Shown here: piece after piece, positions 55,872 to 64,000 of the stretch
Layout of the letters: every line of letters begins with the position of its first letter
How positions within the stretch are numbered: position 1 is the first letter of the stretch
Assembly (NCBI GenBank): GCA_018222765.1
Contig: JAAEZT010000001.1
Location: forward strand, 389,476-453,475
Direction: 5' to 3'
Length of the DNA: 64,000 nt
Source of the DNA: a bacterium
GTDB lineage: Bacteria; Verrucomicrobiota; Verrucomicrobiia; Verrucomicrobiales; Akkermansiaceae
Notes under the pieces: generated by a model
Told to the model about the DNA's origin: nothing
Database searches by the model: none
The model's input: the letters and a program-made list of their open reading frames with translations, nothing else
Position numbers and translations under genes: made by a program

Positions 55872-58865
55872 CTAGCGCTTGAAGGCTTTGTCTTTGGGAT
55901 TTCCTCCCGACATCATATAGGCAACCAGATCCGCGAGCTCATCTGGATTAAGCGAATTGATCAATCCCGGAGGCATCATCGAAAGAGGGAGCGGAGTGCG
56001 TCTTTTGATTTCTGACTTCGGAATTTCAATGAGGGAATCCGGGGCGAAAGGGTTGGTCATGATTAAGATACTCGTCTCGCTCTCCCCTCCCTCGCGACCG
56101 ATCACGACCGAGCCGTCTTTTTTGGTAATGGTCTCACTGCCATACTGATCGGAAATCACCTTGGATGGTTCGACAATATTCTCGAGGAGATCCGCCAGAG
56201 TGTAGCGGTTCCCCGAACCGGTGAGATCGGGTCCGATCCCTCCTCCCTCTCCAGCCATGCGATGACAACTGGCACAGGCGGTAGCCGCGAAAAGTTCCTT
56301 TCCTCGCGCGAAGTTCCGCCCGGTCTTGCGGGTGGCGATTTCCTTCACCGCCTCTGCAACCGACCACGAGCGGCCCGGTCCTTCGGGCCCTTTGATATTA
56401 GCCATTGCGGGTGGTGGTGTTTTTGACAGCTTATCCAGCGCCTCTTTTTCGTTCGCAGGCGCGACATTTTTCATGGCCTCATTACGGATGTTCTCAATGA
56501 ATTTCTTCAGGCTGTTGCCGCCCTTCCACTTGTTCGCGCGCGGGAACCAGGAAAAGTAGGTTTTTCGCAATTCCGGATTCCAACCAGCCGTGGCATTCCG
56601 AAGGAGGAAGAGCAAACTATACTGCTGCAAATTCGGCCGGCTGTTGTGAGTTGCCCGTGCCGCTTTGGCGTAACGATCATTACGATTGAGAACACCCTCG
56701 TTCGTGAGCGCAGTGTGATCATCCTTGGCCGTGGCCATCAACTGAAGCGCCGTGGGCACGACCGAGGGCTCTTTGAGATAGATTAAAATCTCCGCGACAT
56801 CCCGATCAACAATGTTGTCTCCACTCGGAAAGAGCGGAAGGAAGCGCTTCACAAGTTCTTCCTTTTTCTCAGGTTCGCCCATACGCGTGAAGGCCAAGGA
56901 GTGGGCACGTAACCAAGCCAGCAATTGCTCCCGACTCAAAGACTTCGGATTGAGTCTTCCGAGAGCTTGTAAAACCGCAGCCTGCTCCTTCTTCACTCCA
57001 ACCCGGGCCAGCCCGACCATTCCTTCGATCAATGCCCAGGGATTTTTTTCTCCCAACACCACAGTACCCCAACCCGATGCCTTCTGTCGCTCCAAGGCAA
57101 CCCGGGCGGCATAGCGCACATGTCGATCTTCGTGCCCCAAATACTTCAACGCTTTTTTTACTGATGCCGCACTTCCCTTGCCTTCATGGAGGGATTCCAA
57201 TTCGCGACGCAGCTTCGCCTCCGCAGTCAGTGGCAGAGCCTTTACCGAAGCCGTCGATTCCTTCCCGGTGTACCTCACGCGGTAAAGCGCCGACTGCGTC
57301 CGTCGTCCACCAATCATAAAATACATCGCGCCATCCTGGGGATGAATAATGACATCGGTCAGCGGCAAAGGACGTCCGCTCACGAACTCCTCTACTTTGC
57401 TGGTATAACCACCACCTGAGGCCTCAGGGTGAACGGCATACATCGTCCCGTAGGTCCAATCGTTGATAAAGATCGCCCGCTGGTACTTTGCTGGAAATTT
57501 CGCCCCGGTTCCCATTACCACGCCGGTCGGACTTCCCGGGCCAATGTCCGCGACAGGTGGCAAGGTGTCGGGATAATGATTGGGCCACTTGCCCGTTCCC
57601 GAACGCCATCCGGCGTCCAAGCCACTCACCGCATGATACACCCGTGTCGGGCGATACCACGGTGAGCCAAGATCCCATTCCATATCGGCATCGAAGACAA
57701 AAAGCTCGCCGTTCTGATCAAAGGCCGCGTCAAACTCGTTGCGGAATCCATAAGCAATCATCTCGATCTCCTTGGCGTCCGGATCGGTTTTTAACACGAA
57801 TCCTCCCGGCGCCAGTTTACCGCGGGCGTGTCCATTACCATCCCACATTCGAGGAAGAAGGTGGTCTTCACTCCATGCTTTTGCCGGACGGGAGCGGTCA
57901 ATCTTCTCGGGCTCGTCGGTATGATTTCCAAAAACAAGGTGCAGCGACTTACCATCCGGACTCGGAATAATACTGTGCAAGCCATGCTCTCCTCCACCCT
58001 TGAATTCACGAAGGAATTTTTCTTCATCAAATTGGCCGTCATTGTTCGTATCGCGAAGTCGATAAAGACCACGCGCACCCTTCTGCTCGTTCTTCAAAAG
58101 ATACAGTGCACCATAAATATAGCAAAGCCCGTGCGCTCCCTCGACCTTGGTGTTTAATTTCTGAACTTCCACTTCTCCACCCGCCTTCGAAAGAATGACC
58201 CGGTAAAGACCACCATACTGATCACCGGTGATCAGATTTCCTTTCGGATCCACCGTCATCGCGACCCACGATCCCTGCTGGCCCTTCGGCACAGTGTAGA
58301 GCCTCTCAGCCTCGAAACCAGGCAAGGTAATCACTTTGTCCGCCACCGGTCCGGGAGCTGATCCTCCGCCACCTCCATCCAAAGCCTTCCCCCAGGGAGC
58401 CGCGCCATACTTTGCAATCACCGTGGCTGGTTTCCAGCTTGTTGTCCCTTCCGCTTGCACTTCCCAATTTCCACCCGACTCAATCCAGGTCACCTTGCCA
58501 TTTTTTTGCTTCAAACTCACTCGCGCCACCAATCCAGCCGCGCCTCCTTCATTCTTCCCTTTGATCGTCAGCACATTCCTCCCAACCTTCACCATATCCG
58601 TCAAATCCCGCTGCGTCGCCTTCTGCCAATCCGGATTGGTCGCCACTTTCTTGCCGTTCAAAAGAGCCACCGCACCATTGTCACAAGTAAATTCCAACTT
58701 CACCATGGAGACTCCACCCCTCGGGATCTCAAAATTGGCGCGGAAAGTCGCCTTTTCAGTAGCCTTGGGAGACTTGGAAGACCAAATCCAGCTCGGCGCG
58801 GCCATCGCTGGGGCCAATCCCAAGAGGGAACAAAGAACGGAGAATAAAAAGAGAGATTTTTTCAT
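55872..58865 (-). CDS. PVC-type heme-binding dehydrogenase-like protein (c-type cytochrome C-terminus)
   Basis: 997 residues, signal peptide (1-22). N-terminal beta domain (about 25-145), then a glucose/sorbosone-dehydrogenase-like beta-propeller region (about 170-510, 'GSWVAMTVDPKGNLITGDQY', 'ISQNGELFVFDADMEWDLG'-type, 'GRPLPLTDVIIHPQDGAMYF'), helical HEAT-like part (about 530-740), and a C-terminal cytochrome with CASCH (Cys864, Cys867, His868) and the distal Met in 'LPLSMMPPGL'. Probable periplasmic electron-transferring oxidoreductase; substrate unknown. Divergent from the beta-helix gene at 59015. Confidence 0.9.
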   Translation of the reverse strand: MKKSLFLFSVLCSLLGLAPAMAAPSWIWSSKSPKATEKATFRANFEIPRGGVSMVKLEFTCDNGAVALLNGKKVATNPDWQKATQRDLTDMVKVGRNVLTIKGKNEGGAAGLVARVSLKQKNGKVTWIESGGNWEVQAEGTTSWKPATVIAKYGAAPWGKALDGGGGGSAPGPVADKVITLPGFEAERLYTVPKGQQGSWVAMTVDPKGNLITGDQYGGLYRVILSKAGGEVEVQKLNTKVEGAHGLCYIYGALYLLKNEQKGARGLYRLRDTNNDGQFDEEKFLREFKGGGEHGLHSIIPSPDGKSLHLVFGNHTDEPEKIDRSRPAKAWSEDHLLPRMWDGNGHARGKLAPGGFVLKTDPDAKEIEMIAYGFRNEFDAAFDQNGELFVFDADMEWDLGSPWYRPTRVYHAVSGLDAGWRSGTGKWPNHYPDTLPPVADIGPGSPTGVVMGTGAKFPAKYQRAIFINDWTYGTMYAVHPEASGGGYTSKVEEFVSGRPLPLTDVIIHPQDGAMYFMIGGRRTQSALYRVRYTGKESTASVKALPLTAEAKLRRELESLHEGKGSAASVKKALKYLGHEDRHVRYAARVALERQKASGWGTVVLGEKNPWALIEGMVGLARVGVKKEQAAVLQALGRLNPKSLSREQLLAWLRAHSLAFTRMGEPEKKEELVKRFLPLFPSGDNIVDRDVAEILIYLKEPSVVPTALQLMATAKDDHTALTNEGVLNRNDRYAKAARATHNSRPNLQQYSLLFLLRNATAGWNPELRKTYFSWFPRANKWKGGNSLKKFIENIRNEAMKNVAPANEKEALDKLSKTPPPAMANIKGPEGPGRSWSVAEAVKEIATRKTGRNFARGKELFAATACASCHRMAGEGGGIGPDLTGSGNRYTLADLLENIVEPSKVISDQYGSETITKKDGSVVIGREGGESETSILIMTNPFAPDSLIEIPKSEIKRRTPLPLSMMPPGLINSLNPDELADLVAYMMSGGNPKDKAFKR

Positions 58866-59014
58866 AAGATTGAGGGCCTAAATACGGAGGGTTTCTTGTG
58901 TCCTTACGAAAAGTATCGCTTCTCCTGAATCCGAATTCGAGCTCACACAATCAGTCGCATTCCTGACAGTTGATGAATCCTCTTTTTTGAGGCAGGCTTT
59001 GCCGGCATCTGTCT

Positions 59015-61627
59015 ATGATGATTCGACCTTTCCTGCTCTCCCTCGCGATAGTCTCTCCCCTCCATGGGGCTGATTTATTCGTTTCTCCTGATGGAAATGA
59101 CGAGCATTTGGGAACAAAGACCGAGCCCTTTGCTACCCTGGCCCATGCACAGAAGGCCGCGCGGGCGGAGCATGCTAAAAACCCGCAGGATGGTGTGACC
59201 GTCACTCTCCTCCCCGGTCGCCATCGACTCACCGAACCTCTCGTCTTTGACTCTGCGGACTCCGGAACCGCTGAGGCACCCATCGTCTATCAATCTGAAG
59301 GCGATGCCGAAATCAGTGGTGGCACGCGCATCACTGATTGGATCGTTGATCTCGACCGCGCCGGAATTTGGAAAACCAAAGTCGCCCCTCTCCCGAGCTT
59401 CGAAAACCTCTGGATCGATGGACGTCGCGCCGTCCGGGCCCGCACTCCCAACTGGTGGCACTTCAATTCCCTCCTCGATGTCATTGAAGAACCACTCAAG
59501 GACAAACGGGTCAAACACACCTTCGAAGTTCCCGCCCGAGACCTCTCCCCGCTCGCAAATTTGAATGAGCAAGAACTCAAAGATGTTCAGGTCCTGGTTT
59601 TCCACAAATGGGATACCACTAGGGAGTTTCTCCAGTCCGTCTCTCCCAAGCAGGGCGAGTTCATCACGCACGGCTCGAAGATGAAGAGCTGGAACCAAAT
59701 GACCCGCAACTGCCTCTACTATTTTGAAAACTTCCTCGGCGCGCTCGACTCGCCCGGCGAATGGTTTCTCGATCGTGACGGCTGGCTCTACTACCACCCG
59801 CGTGAAGGCGAAGACATGCGCGCTGTTGAGGTCATGGCGCCCCGAATCGAAAATCTCGTTCAAATCACGGGCACGCCGGACAAACCGATCAGACATCTCG
59901 CCTTCAAAAACCTGAACTTCCGCCACAGCGAACTCCTTACTCCCCCAACCGGAGTTCCTCCCACCCAAGCCGCCATCGCCATCGATGCTGCTGCGATTCG
60001 GGTCAGCTATGCCGAACAAATCTCCTTCCAAAACTGCACCGTCGAAAATATCGGAGGCACCGCCTTTTGGTTTCGCGAAGGTGCAAAGCATTGCACGGTA
60101 AGAGACACCCGAATCTTCGACCTCGGGGTGAGTGGGGTTCGTATTGGCGAAACCAGAACCCTCCCTGACGCCACCCGCACCAGTCATATCACCATCGACA
60201 ATTGCATCATCCATAGCGGAGGCCGCAACGCCCCCTGTGCCGCCGGCGTCTGGATCGGACGCAGCGGCGATAACGTCATTAGCCACTGCGATATCGCCGA
60301 CTTTTACTACACCGCCGTCTCCGCCGGTTGGGTTTGGGGATACGGACCCAGCGATTCCAAACGCAATCGTATCGAAAACAACCACCTCCATCATATCGGC
60401 TACCGCATCCTCAGCGACATGGGCGGGGTTTACACCCTCGGGAAGTCCGAAGGAACGGTCGTCCGGAACAACCACATCCACGATGTCCTCTCCACCCGCT
60501 ATGGTGGATGGGGCCTTTACCCCGACGAAGGCAGCACCGGCATCCTTTTCGAGAACAACCTCGTCTACCGGGTCCGCGACGGAGCTTTCCATCAACACTA
60601 CGGCCGGGACAATATCGTCAGAAACAATATCCTCACCTACAGCGAAGAAGGACAAGTCGCCCTCACCCGCTCCGAACCACATCGCTCCTTCACCTTCGAA
60701 AACAACATCGTCTACTTTGACGGAGGCCACCTCCTCGGCGGACGAGGCTGGGCTGCCGGAGCCAAAGTCGACCTGCGCAACAACCTCTACTGGCGCGCCG
60801 ACGGAAAGCCCTTCGACTTCGACGGTAAAAGCTTCACGGAATGGCAGGCCGAAGGAAAAGACCCGAACTCAAAAATTGCCGACCCGCTCTTTCACGACCC
60901 CGCGAATTACGACTTTCGTCTGAAGTCTGATTCCCCCGCCCTTGCAATGGGATTCAAACCTTTCGACATCTCCGAAGCCGGCGTGAGAGGCGACGACTGG
61001 CGTGCCCTCGCCAAAACCACCACCTTCCCCAAACCCTACCTCGTTCCCGAACCACTGCCGAACATTCTTCACGACGACTTCGAACGCGGAAAGCTCGGTG
61101 GCCTCTTTCGAAAAGCAACCCTCAGCCATGAAGGAAACGAAAGCCTCATCTCCATCTCCAAGGAAAAAGACAACCACATTCTCAAACTCCAACGCCACCC
61201 CGATCTCAAACAAGGCTACAACCCCCACTTCTACTGGGACCCAAATCTCACTTCAGGAACAGGCATCCTCTCCTTTCGCGTGCGACTCCAGCCCAACTCA
61301 AGCCTCCAATGCGAATGGCGCAGCAAAGGAGCAAGCTATAGAAAGGGTCCGAGCCTTTCTTTCAAAAATGGCAGGATCTACAACCGTCATCGAGAACTCG
61401 TCACCCACCCCATCGGCACCTGGGTCACTGTCACGATCGAAGCCACAACCGGAAAAAAGAATAGCAGCTGGAAAGCCACCATCATCCACGAAGATGGCCT
61501 CAAATTTGAATTCACCAATCTCCCCTGCGATTCCGGGTGGACCGAACTCAACTGGCTCGGCTTCACTTCCGGTGGCAGCAAGGAAGCCGCCCTCCACCTC
61601 GACGACCTTTCTTTCGACTCCCGATAA
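59015..61627 (+). CDS. Secreted right-handed parallel beta-helix protein (possible glycan-active)
   Basis: 870 residues, signal peptide (1-18). Opens with the DUF1565-like 'LFVSPDGNDEHLGTKTEPFA' and 'EPLVFDSADSGT', then parallel beta-helix coils (about 280-620, repeated N-N-.I/V patterns such as 'ENNHLHHIGYRILS' and 'VVRNNHIHDVL'). The C-terminal ~180 residues form a ConA-like sandwich ('TGILSFRVRLQPNSSLQCEW'). The architecture resembles glycoside hydrolase families built on a beta helix (such as GH141), but catalytic residues were not identified, so an enzyme role is a guess. Convergent with DUF1080. Confidence 0.82.
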   Translation: MMIRPFLLSLAIVSPLHGADLFVSPDGNDEHLGTKTEPFATLAHAQKAARAEHAKNPQDGVTVTLLPGRHRLTEPLVFDSADSGTAEAPIVYQSEGDAEISGGTRITDWIVDLDRAGIWKTKVAPLPSFENLWIDGRRAVRARTPNWWHFNSLLDVIEEPLKDKRVKHTFEVPARDLSPLANLNEQELKDVQVLVFHKWDTTREFLQSVSPKQGEFITHGSKMKSWNQMTRNCLYYFENFLGALDSPGEWFLDRDGWLYYHPREGEDMRAVEVMAPRIENLVQITGTPDKPIRHLAFKNLNFRHSELLTPPTGVPPTQAAIAIDAAAIRVSYAEQISFQNCTVENIGGTAFWFREGAKHCTVRDTRIFDLGVSGVRIGETRTLPDATRTSHITIDNCIIHSGGRNAPCAAGVWIGRSGDNVISHCDIADFYYTAVSAGWVWGYGPSDSKRNRIENNHLHHIGYRILSDMGGVYTLGKSEGTVVRNNHIHDVLSTRYGGWGLYPDEGSTGILFENNLVYRVRDGAFHQHYGRDNIVRNNILTYSEEGQVALTRSEPHRSFTFENNIVYFDGGHLLGGRGWAAGAKVDLRNNLYWRADGKPFDFDGKSFTEWQAEGKDPNSKIADPLFHDPANYDFRLKSDSPALAMGFKPFDISEAGVRGDDWRALAKTTTFPKPYLVPEPLPNILHDDFERGKLGGLFRKATLSHEGNESLISISKEKDNHILKLQRHPDLKQGYNPHFYWDPNLTSGTGILSFRVRLQPNSSLQCEWRSKGASYRKGPSLSFKNGRIYNRHRELVTHPIGTWVTVTIEATTGKKNSSWKATIIHEDGLKFEFTNLPCDSGWTELNWLGFTSGGSKEAALHLDDLSFDSR

Positions 61628-61709
61628 ATAAAGAAACCTTCCTGAGCCCCGCTCCCTCGAAACGGGAACTTAAGAAGGTTGTCCACATCTAAAATTGAGC
61701 GACGCGAGC

Positions 61710-62381
61710 TTACTTCAGCTCTTTGATTTTGATATTCTTCCAGGCAGCAGTGAACGGACCCGCTTTCTTGCCGATTCCGTGCACCTGAAGTCCAAAGTGC
61801 CCCTTCGGATGGGTCTTGAAAATCTCCTCATCTGAGAGATCGGAAATTTGCACCCCATTAATCCAGGTTTTGATGTTTACCCCGTTGGCCACGATGCGGA
61901 AATGATTCCACTCTCCATCTTTAAAATTCTTGTGCTTCTTCAACAGATTTTTCGGCGTCAACCAACCACGACCGGTGGCCTCACCATAAATGTATCCGGC
62001 CTCAGCACCACCTCCGCCACTGGCTTCAATCTCCACTTGAGGACCGAATAAGCGACCTCCAAATTTGTCTTTTCCGACATTTTTCAGAAGAGAACGAATC
62101 TGAATTCCTGAGTTCAGCGAGTTGTGAACCTTGACATCAAACTGGATCTCGAAGTTGGCATACTGCTTGTCGCTCACCAAAAAAGTATTCGGACTTCCCT
62201 TTTCGGTTGTTCCCACAATGGCATCGCCCTCAACTTTGTATGTCGCCTTGCCGCTCTTAATCGACCATCCGGAAAGATCTTTCCCGTTAAAGAGAGAAAC
62301 CCACCCCGCCTCGTCGGCGAAGGCACTGGAGTGAAATGCAAACATTGCGGTCAGTGCCGCGCAAAAAGGAATTTTAATCAT
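61710..62381 (-). CDS. Secreted DUF1080 (3-keto-disaccharide hydrolase-like) protein
   Basis: 223 residues, signal peptide (1-22). Family landmarks: 'GWVSLFNGKDLSGW', 'TYKVEGDAIVGTTEK', 'YANFEIQFDVKVHNSLNSGI', 'WNHFRIVANGVNIKTWING' and the end 'FTAAWKNIKIKEL'. Family is a ConA-like beta-jelly roll; some members cleave 3-keto-sugars. Located 75 bases downstream of the sulfatase on the same strand, possibly co-transcribed. Confidence 0.92.
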   Translation of the reverse strand: MIKIPFCAALTAMFAFHSSAFADEAGWVSLFNGKDLSGWSIKSGKATYKVEGDAIVGTTEKGSPNTFLVSDKQYANFEIQFDVKVHNSLNSGIQIRSLLKNVGKDKFGGRLFGPQVEIEASGGGGAEAGYIYGEATGRGWLTPKNLLKKHKNFKDGEWNHFRIVANGVNIKTWINGVQISDLSDEEIFKTHPKGHFGLQVHGIGKKAGPFTAAWKNIKIKELK

Positions 62382-62456
62382 AAATTTTTATTGGTTTTCG
62401 GCAGAGAACCCCACCGGGCTGATGATTACGCCCACTTTCTAAAGATCTTACACCGC

Positions 62457-63896
62457 TTACTTCGGCACCCGCCCCACCTGGCGCCGTCCGGTGCCTGTGC
62501 GCTTGAGCGACCCATCGCCTAGGTCCTTGTATGCCTTCTCCGCCAGTGCAAGAAGTCGCTTAAGTTCCTCCGGCTTTTCTTCCGCGAGATTCTTCTTCTC
62601 GGAAACATCGGACTTCAGATGATAAAGCTCCGGTTCCTTGATCGTGTGCGCAGAATATCTGTTCGGAATACCATCCTTCCCTCCAGGCTTTCCGGCCATA
62701 GTGCGATACTTGTGTGGCAAAATCAATTTCCACGATCCCGAAATCACCGCCTGTAACTGACTATTGGCATAGTAAATGTAGTAAGCCTCCTGAGGGCTCT
62801 TCGCATCTTTCTTGCCCGATAACATCGGCCAGATGTCTTGACCATCGATCTCATGCTCGGGCAAAGATGACTCCGTGAGCCCGGCAATCGTAGGATACAA
62901 ATCGATCGTCATTGCCGGATTGTCATTCACTGATCCCTCCGGAATCCTTCCCGGCCAACGTGCAATAAAGGGAACGCGCACACCACCCTCCCAGGAAGTT
63001 CCTTTCCCTTCACGAAGCGGGTCAGCCAACCCCGAGTGCTCCCCATAGGAAAGCCACGGCCCGTTATCCGAGGTGAAAATCACCAATGTATTGCGATCCA
63101 ACTCGGTGCGCTTTAGGACATCAAGGACCTGCCCTACCGACCAATCGATTTCGGCAATGACATCGCCATAGATCCCTCGCTTTGTTTTTCCGCGAAACTT
63201 ATCGCTCACATAAAGCGGAACGTGCGGCATGCTGTGGGCCAAATAGAGGAAGAAAGGCTTGCTGGTATTCTTCTCAATAAACTTCACCGCCTTCTTGGTG
63301 TAATCCGTCGTGAGTTGTTCCTGATCCTTGGGCGAGACCTTTGGATTAATGACTTTCGTTCCCTCGATCAGCGGAAGATGCGGCCAACGCTTGATGCGCT
63401 TCTCCATCGGCAAATGCCGCACACCCGGATGATAAGGCCACATGTCGTTCGAGTAAGGCAACCCGTAGTATTCATCGAAGCCATTGTTCGTTGGTAAAAA
63501 GCGCGGATGATCACCCAAATGCCACTTTCCAAAACACGCCGTGGCATAGCCATTCTGCTGGACTAATTCTCCCATTGTAAGTTCGTCCAAACTCAAGCCG
63601 ATCTTGGAATTCGGTCCCAACGCTCCGTTAATCCCCACCCGAGTATTGTAACAACCGGTCAGCAAGGCCGCCCGCGATGCCGAACATACCGCCGACGCGA
63701 CATGGAAGTTGGTAAACTTAATTCCCTCCCTCGCCATCTTATCGAGATGCGGCGTTTCATACCCTTTCGCCCCGAAACACCCCACGTCGGAGTATCCCAG
63801 ATCATCGCAGAAAATCACCACAATATTGGGTGTCTTGGCGGTCAACGGAATCACTGCCACAGCAGCAAGGGAACAAAAATTTAAGAGCAATCTCAT
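62457..63896 (-). CDS. Secreted sulfatase (type I, formylglycine-dependent)
   Basis: 479 residues, signal peptide (1-20). Metal Asp31/Asp32 in 'VVIFCDDLGYSDVGCFG'; formylglycine signature CSASRAALLTG (Cys71, Arg75). The third position is Ala rather than Pro, which is also found in active sulfatases. 'GKWHLGD', 'GPWLSYGEHSGLADPLREGK' and 'LFTSDNG'-like 'VIFTSDNGP' give the remaining metal and substrate residues. Hydrolyses sulfate esters of glycans; requires the formylglycine-generating enzyme, not in the window. Confidence 0.95.
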   Translation of the reverse strand: MRLLLNFCSLAAVAVIPLTAKTPNIVVIFCDDLGYSDVGCFGAKGYETPHLDKMAREGIKFTNFHVASAVCSASRAALLTGCYNTRVGINGALGPNSKIGLSLDELTMGELVQQNGYATACFGKWHLGDHPRFLPTNNGFDEYYGLPYSNDMWPYHPGVRHLPMEKRIKRWPHLPLIEGTKVINPKVSPKDQEQLTTDYTKKAVKFIEKNTSKPFFLYLAHSMPHVPLYVSDKFRGKTKRGIYGDVIAEIDWSVGQVLDVLKRTELDRNTLVIFTSDNGPWLSYGEHSGLADPLREGKGTSWEGGVRVPFIARWPGRIPEGSVNDNPAMTIDLYPTIAGLTESSLPEHEIDGQDIWPMLSGKKDAKSPQEAYYIYYANSQLQAVISGSWKLILPHKYRTMAGKPGGKDGIPNRYSAHTIKEPELYHLKSDVSEKKNLAEEKPEELKRLLALAEKAYKDLGDGSLKRTGTGRRQVGRVPK

Positions 63897-64000
63897 GAGA
63901 AAATATGGGCTACCTCGATACCTCTCACCTTCACAAAATCTTACGAGAGTGGATGAAAATGTTCCTCCTCAATATTCACTCTTCAGTGCCTCTCTTAATC

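Noticed and set aside
59075..60730. Long antisense frame (551 codons) opposite the beta-helix gene
   Set aside because: It is the shadow of the real gene; its translation is low-complexity (Val/Gly/Asp/Glu) with no domain.

Overview
The window looks like a chromosomal segment of a Verrucomicrobiota bacterium (PVC group). Reasons: several secreted proteins end in a PEP-CTERM-type tail (Pro-Glu-Pro, hydrophobic helix, Arg cluster). There are two pairs of planctomycete-type cytochrome (PSCyt1/DUF1549/DUF1553) and DUF1501 genes, a PVC-type heme-binding dehydrogenase-like protein, DUF1080, ThuA and sulfatase genes, and lamin-tail/CotH surface proteins. The ribonucleotide reductase is of the Chlamydia-like class Ic type. 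No rRNA, CRISPR, phage or intact transposon is visible; one tRNA gene (Pro, UGG) is present. || 1-7.4 kb: tail of a secreted protein, a dual-specificity phosphatase, a VWA-like secreted protein, an L,D-transpeptidase lipoprotein, a lamin-tail protein, and a TlpA-like thioredoxin gene. In the thioredoxin gene the first Cys of the CxxC motif is an in-frame TGA, and a SECIS-like hairpin with apical loop GGUC starts its loop 31 nt downstream. This is a candidate selenoprotein and the most interesting item here. || 7.4-16.7 kb: a surface-protein island of PEP-CTERM proteins and proteins built from a repeated ~200-residue domain. Three copies share near-identical DNA and look mosaic. A diverged fourth copy is the N-terminus of a 2006-residue lamin-tail/Ig/CotH protein that is visibly GC-richer than its surroundings. 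|| 16.8-22 kb: nrdB-nrdA on the minus strand, with paired NrdR-box-like palindromes upstream. NrdB has Leu where the radical Tyr would be and keeps the class Ic residues, implying a Mn/Fe-type tyrosyl-radical-free enzyme. || 22-27 kb: a LamG pseudogene remnant, comM/yifB, a small RelE-like protein, tRNA-Pro, a glycosyltransferase overlapping a CPXCG zinc-ribbon gene, and an AraC/PAS regulator. || 27-34 kb: divergent from the regulator, a probable operon of PSCyt/DUF1549/DUF1553, DUF1501, a sugar MFS transporter and a sugar-phosphate isomerase/epimerase, which suggests carbohydrate catabolism. || 34-46 kb: a Ser/Thr kinase with HEAT repeats, a tandem SASA-esterase plus alpha/beta hydrolase, a second PSCyt/DUF1501 pair, a YrbL-like protein and a truncated secreted protein. 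|| 46-64 kb: a ThuA protein, leuB flanked by two paralogous lipase-like hydrolases, a very long VCBS/UnbV lipoprotein, a LamG PEP-CTERM protein, a PVC heme-binding protein, a parallel beta-helix protein, DUF1080 and a sulfatase. Together these suggest an organism that degrades sulfated or acetylated polysaccharides with many exported enzymes and surface proteins. Functions are read from motifs and family knowledge; no database search was possible.
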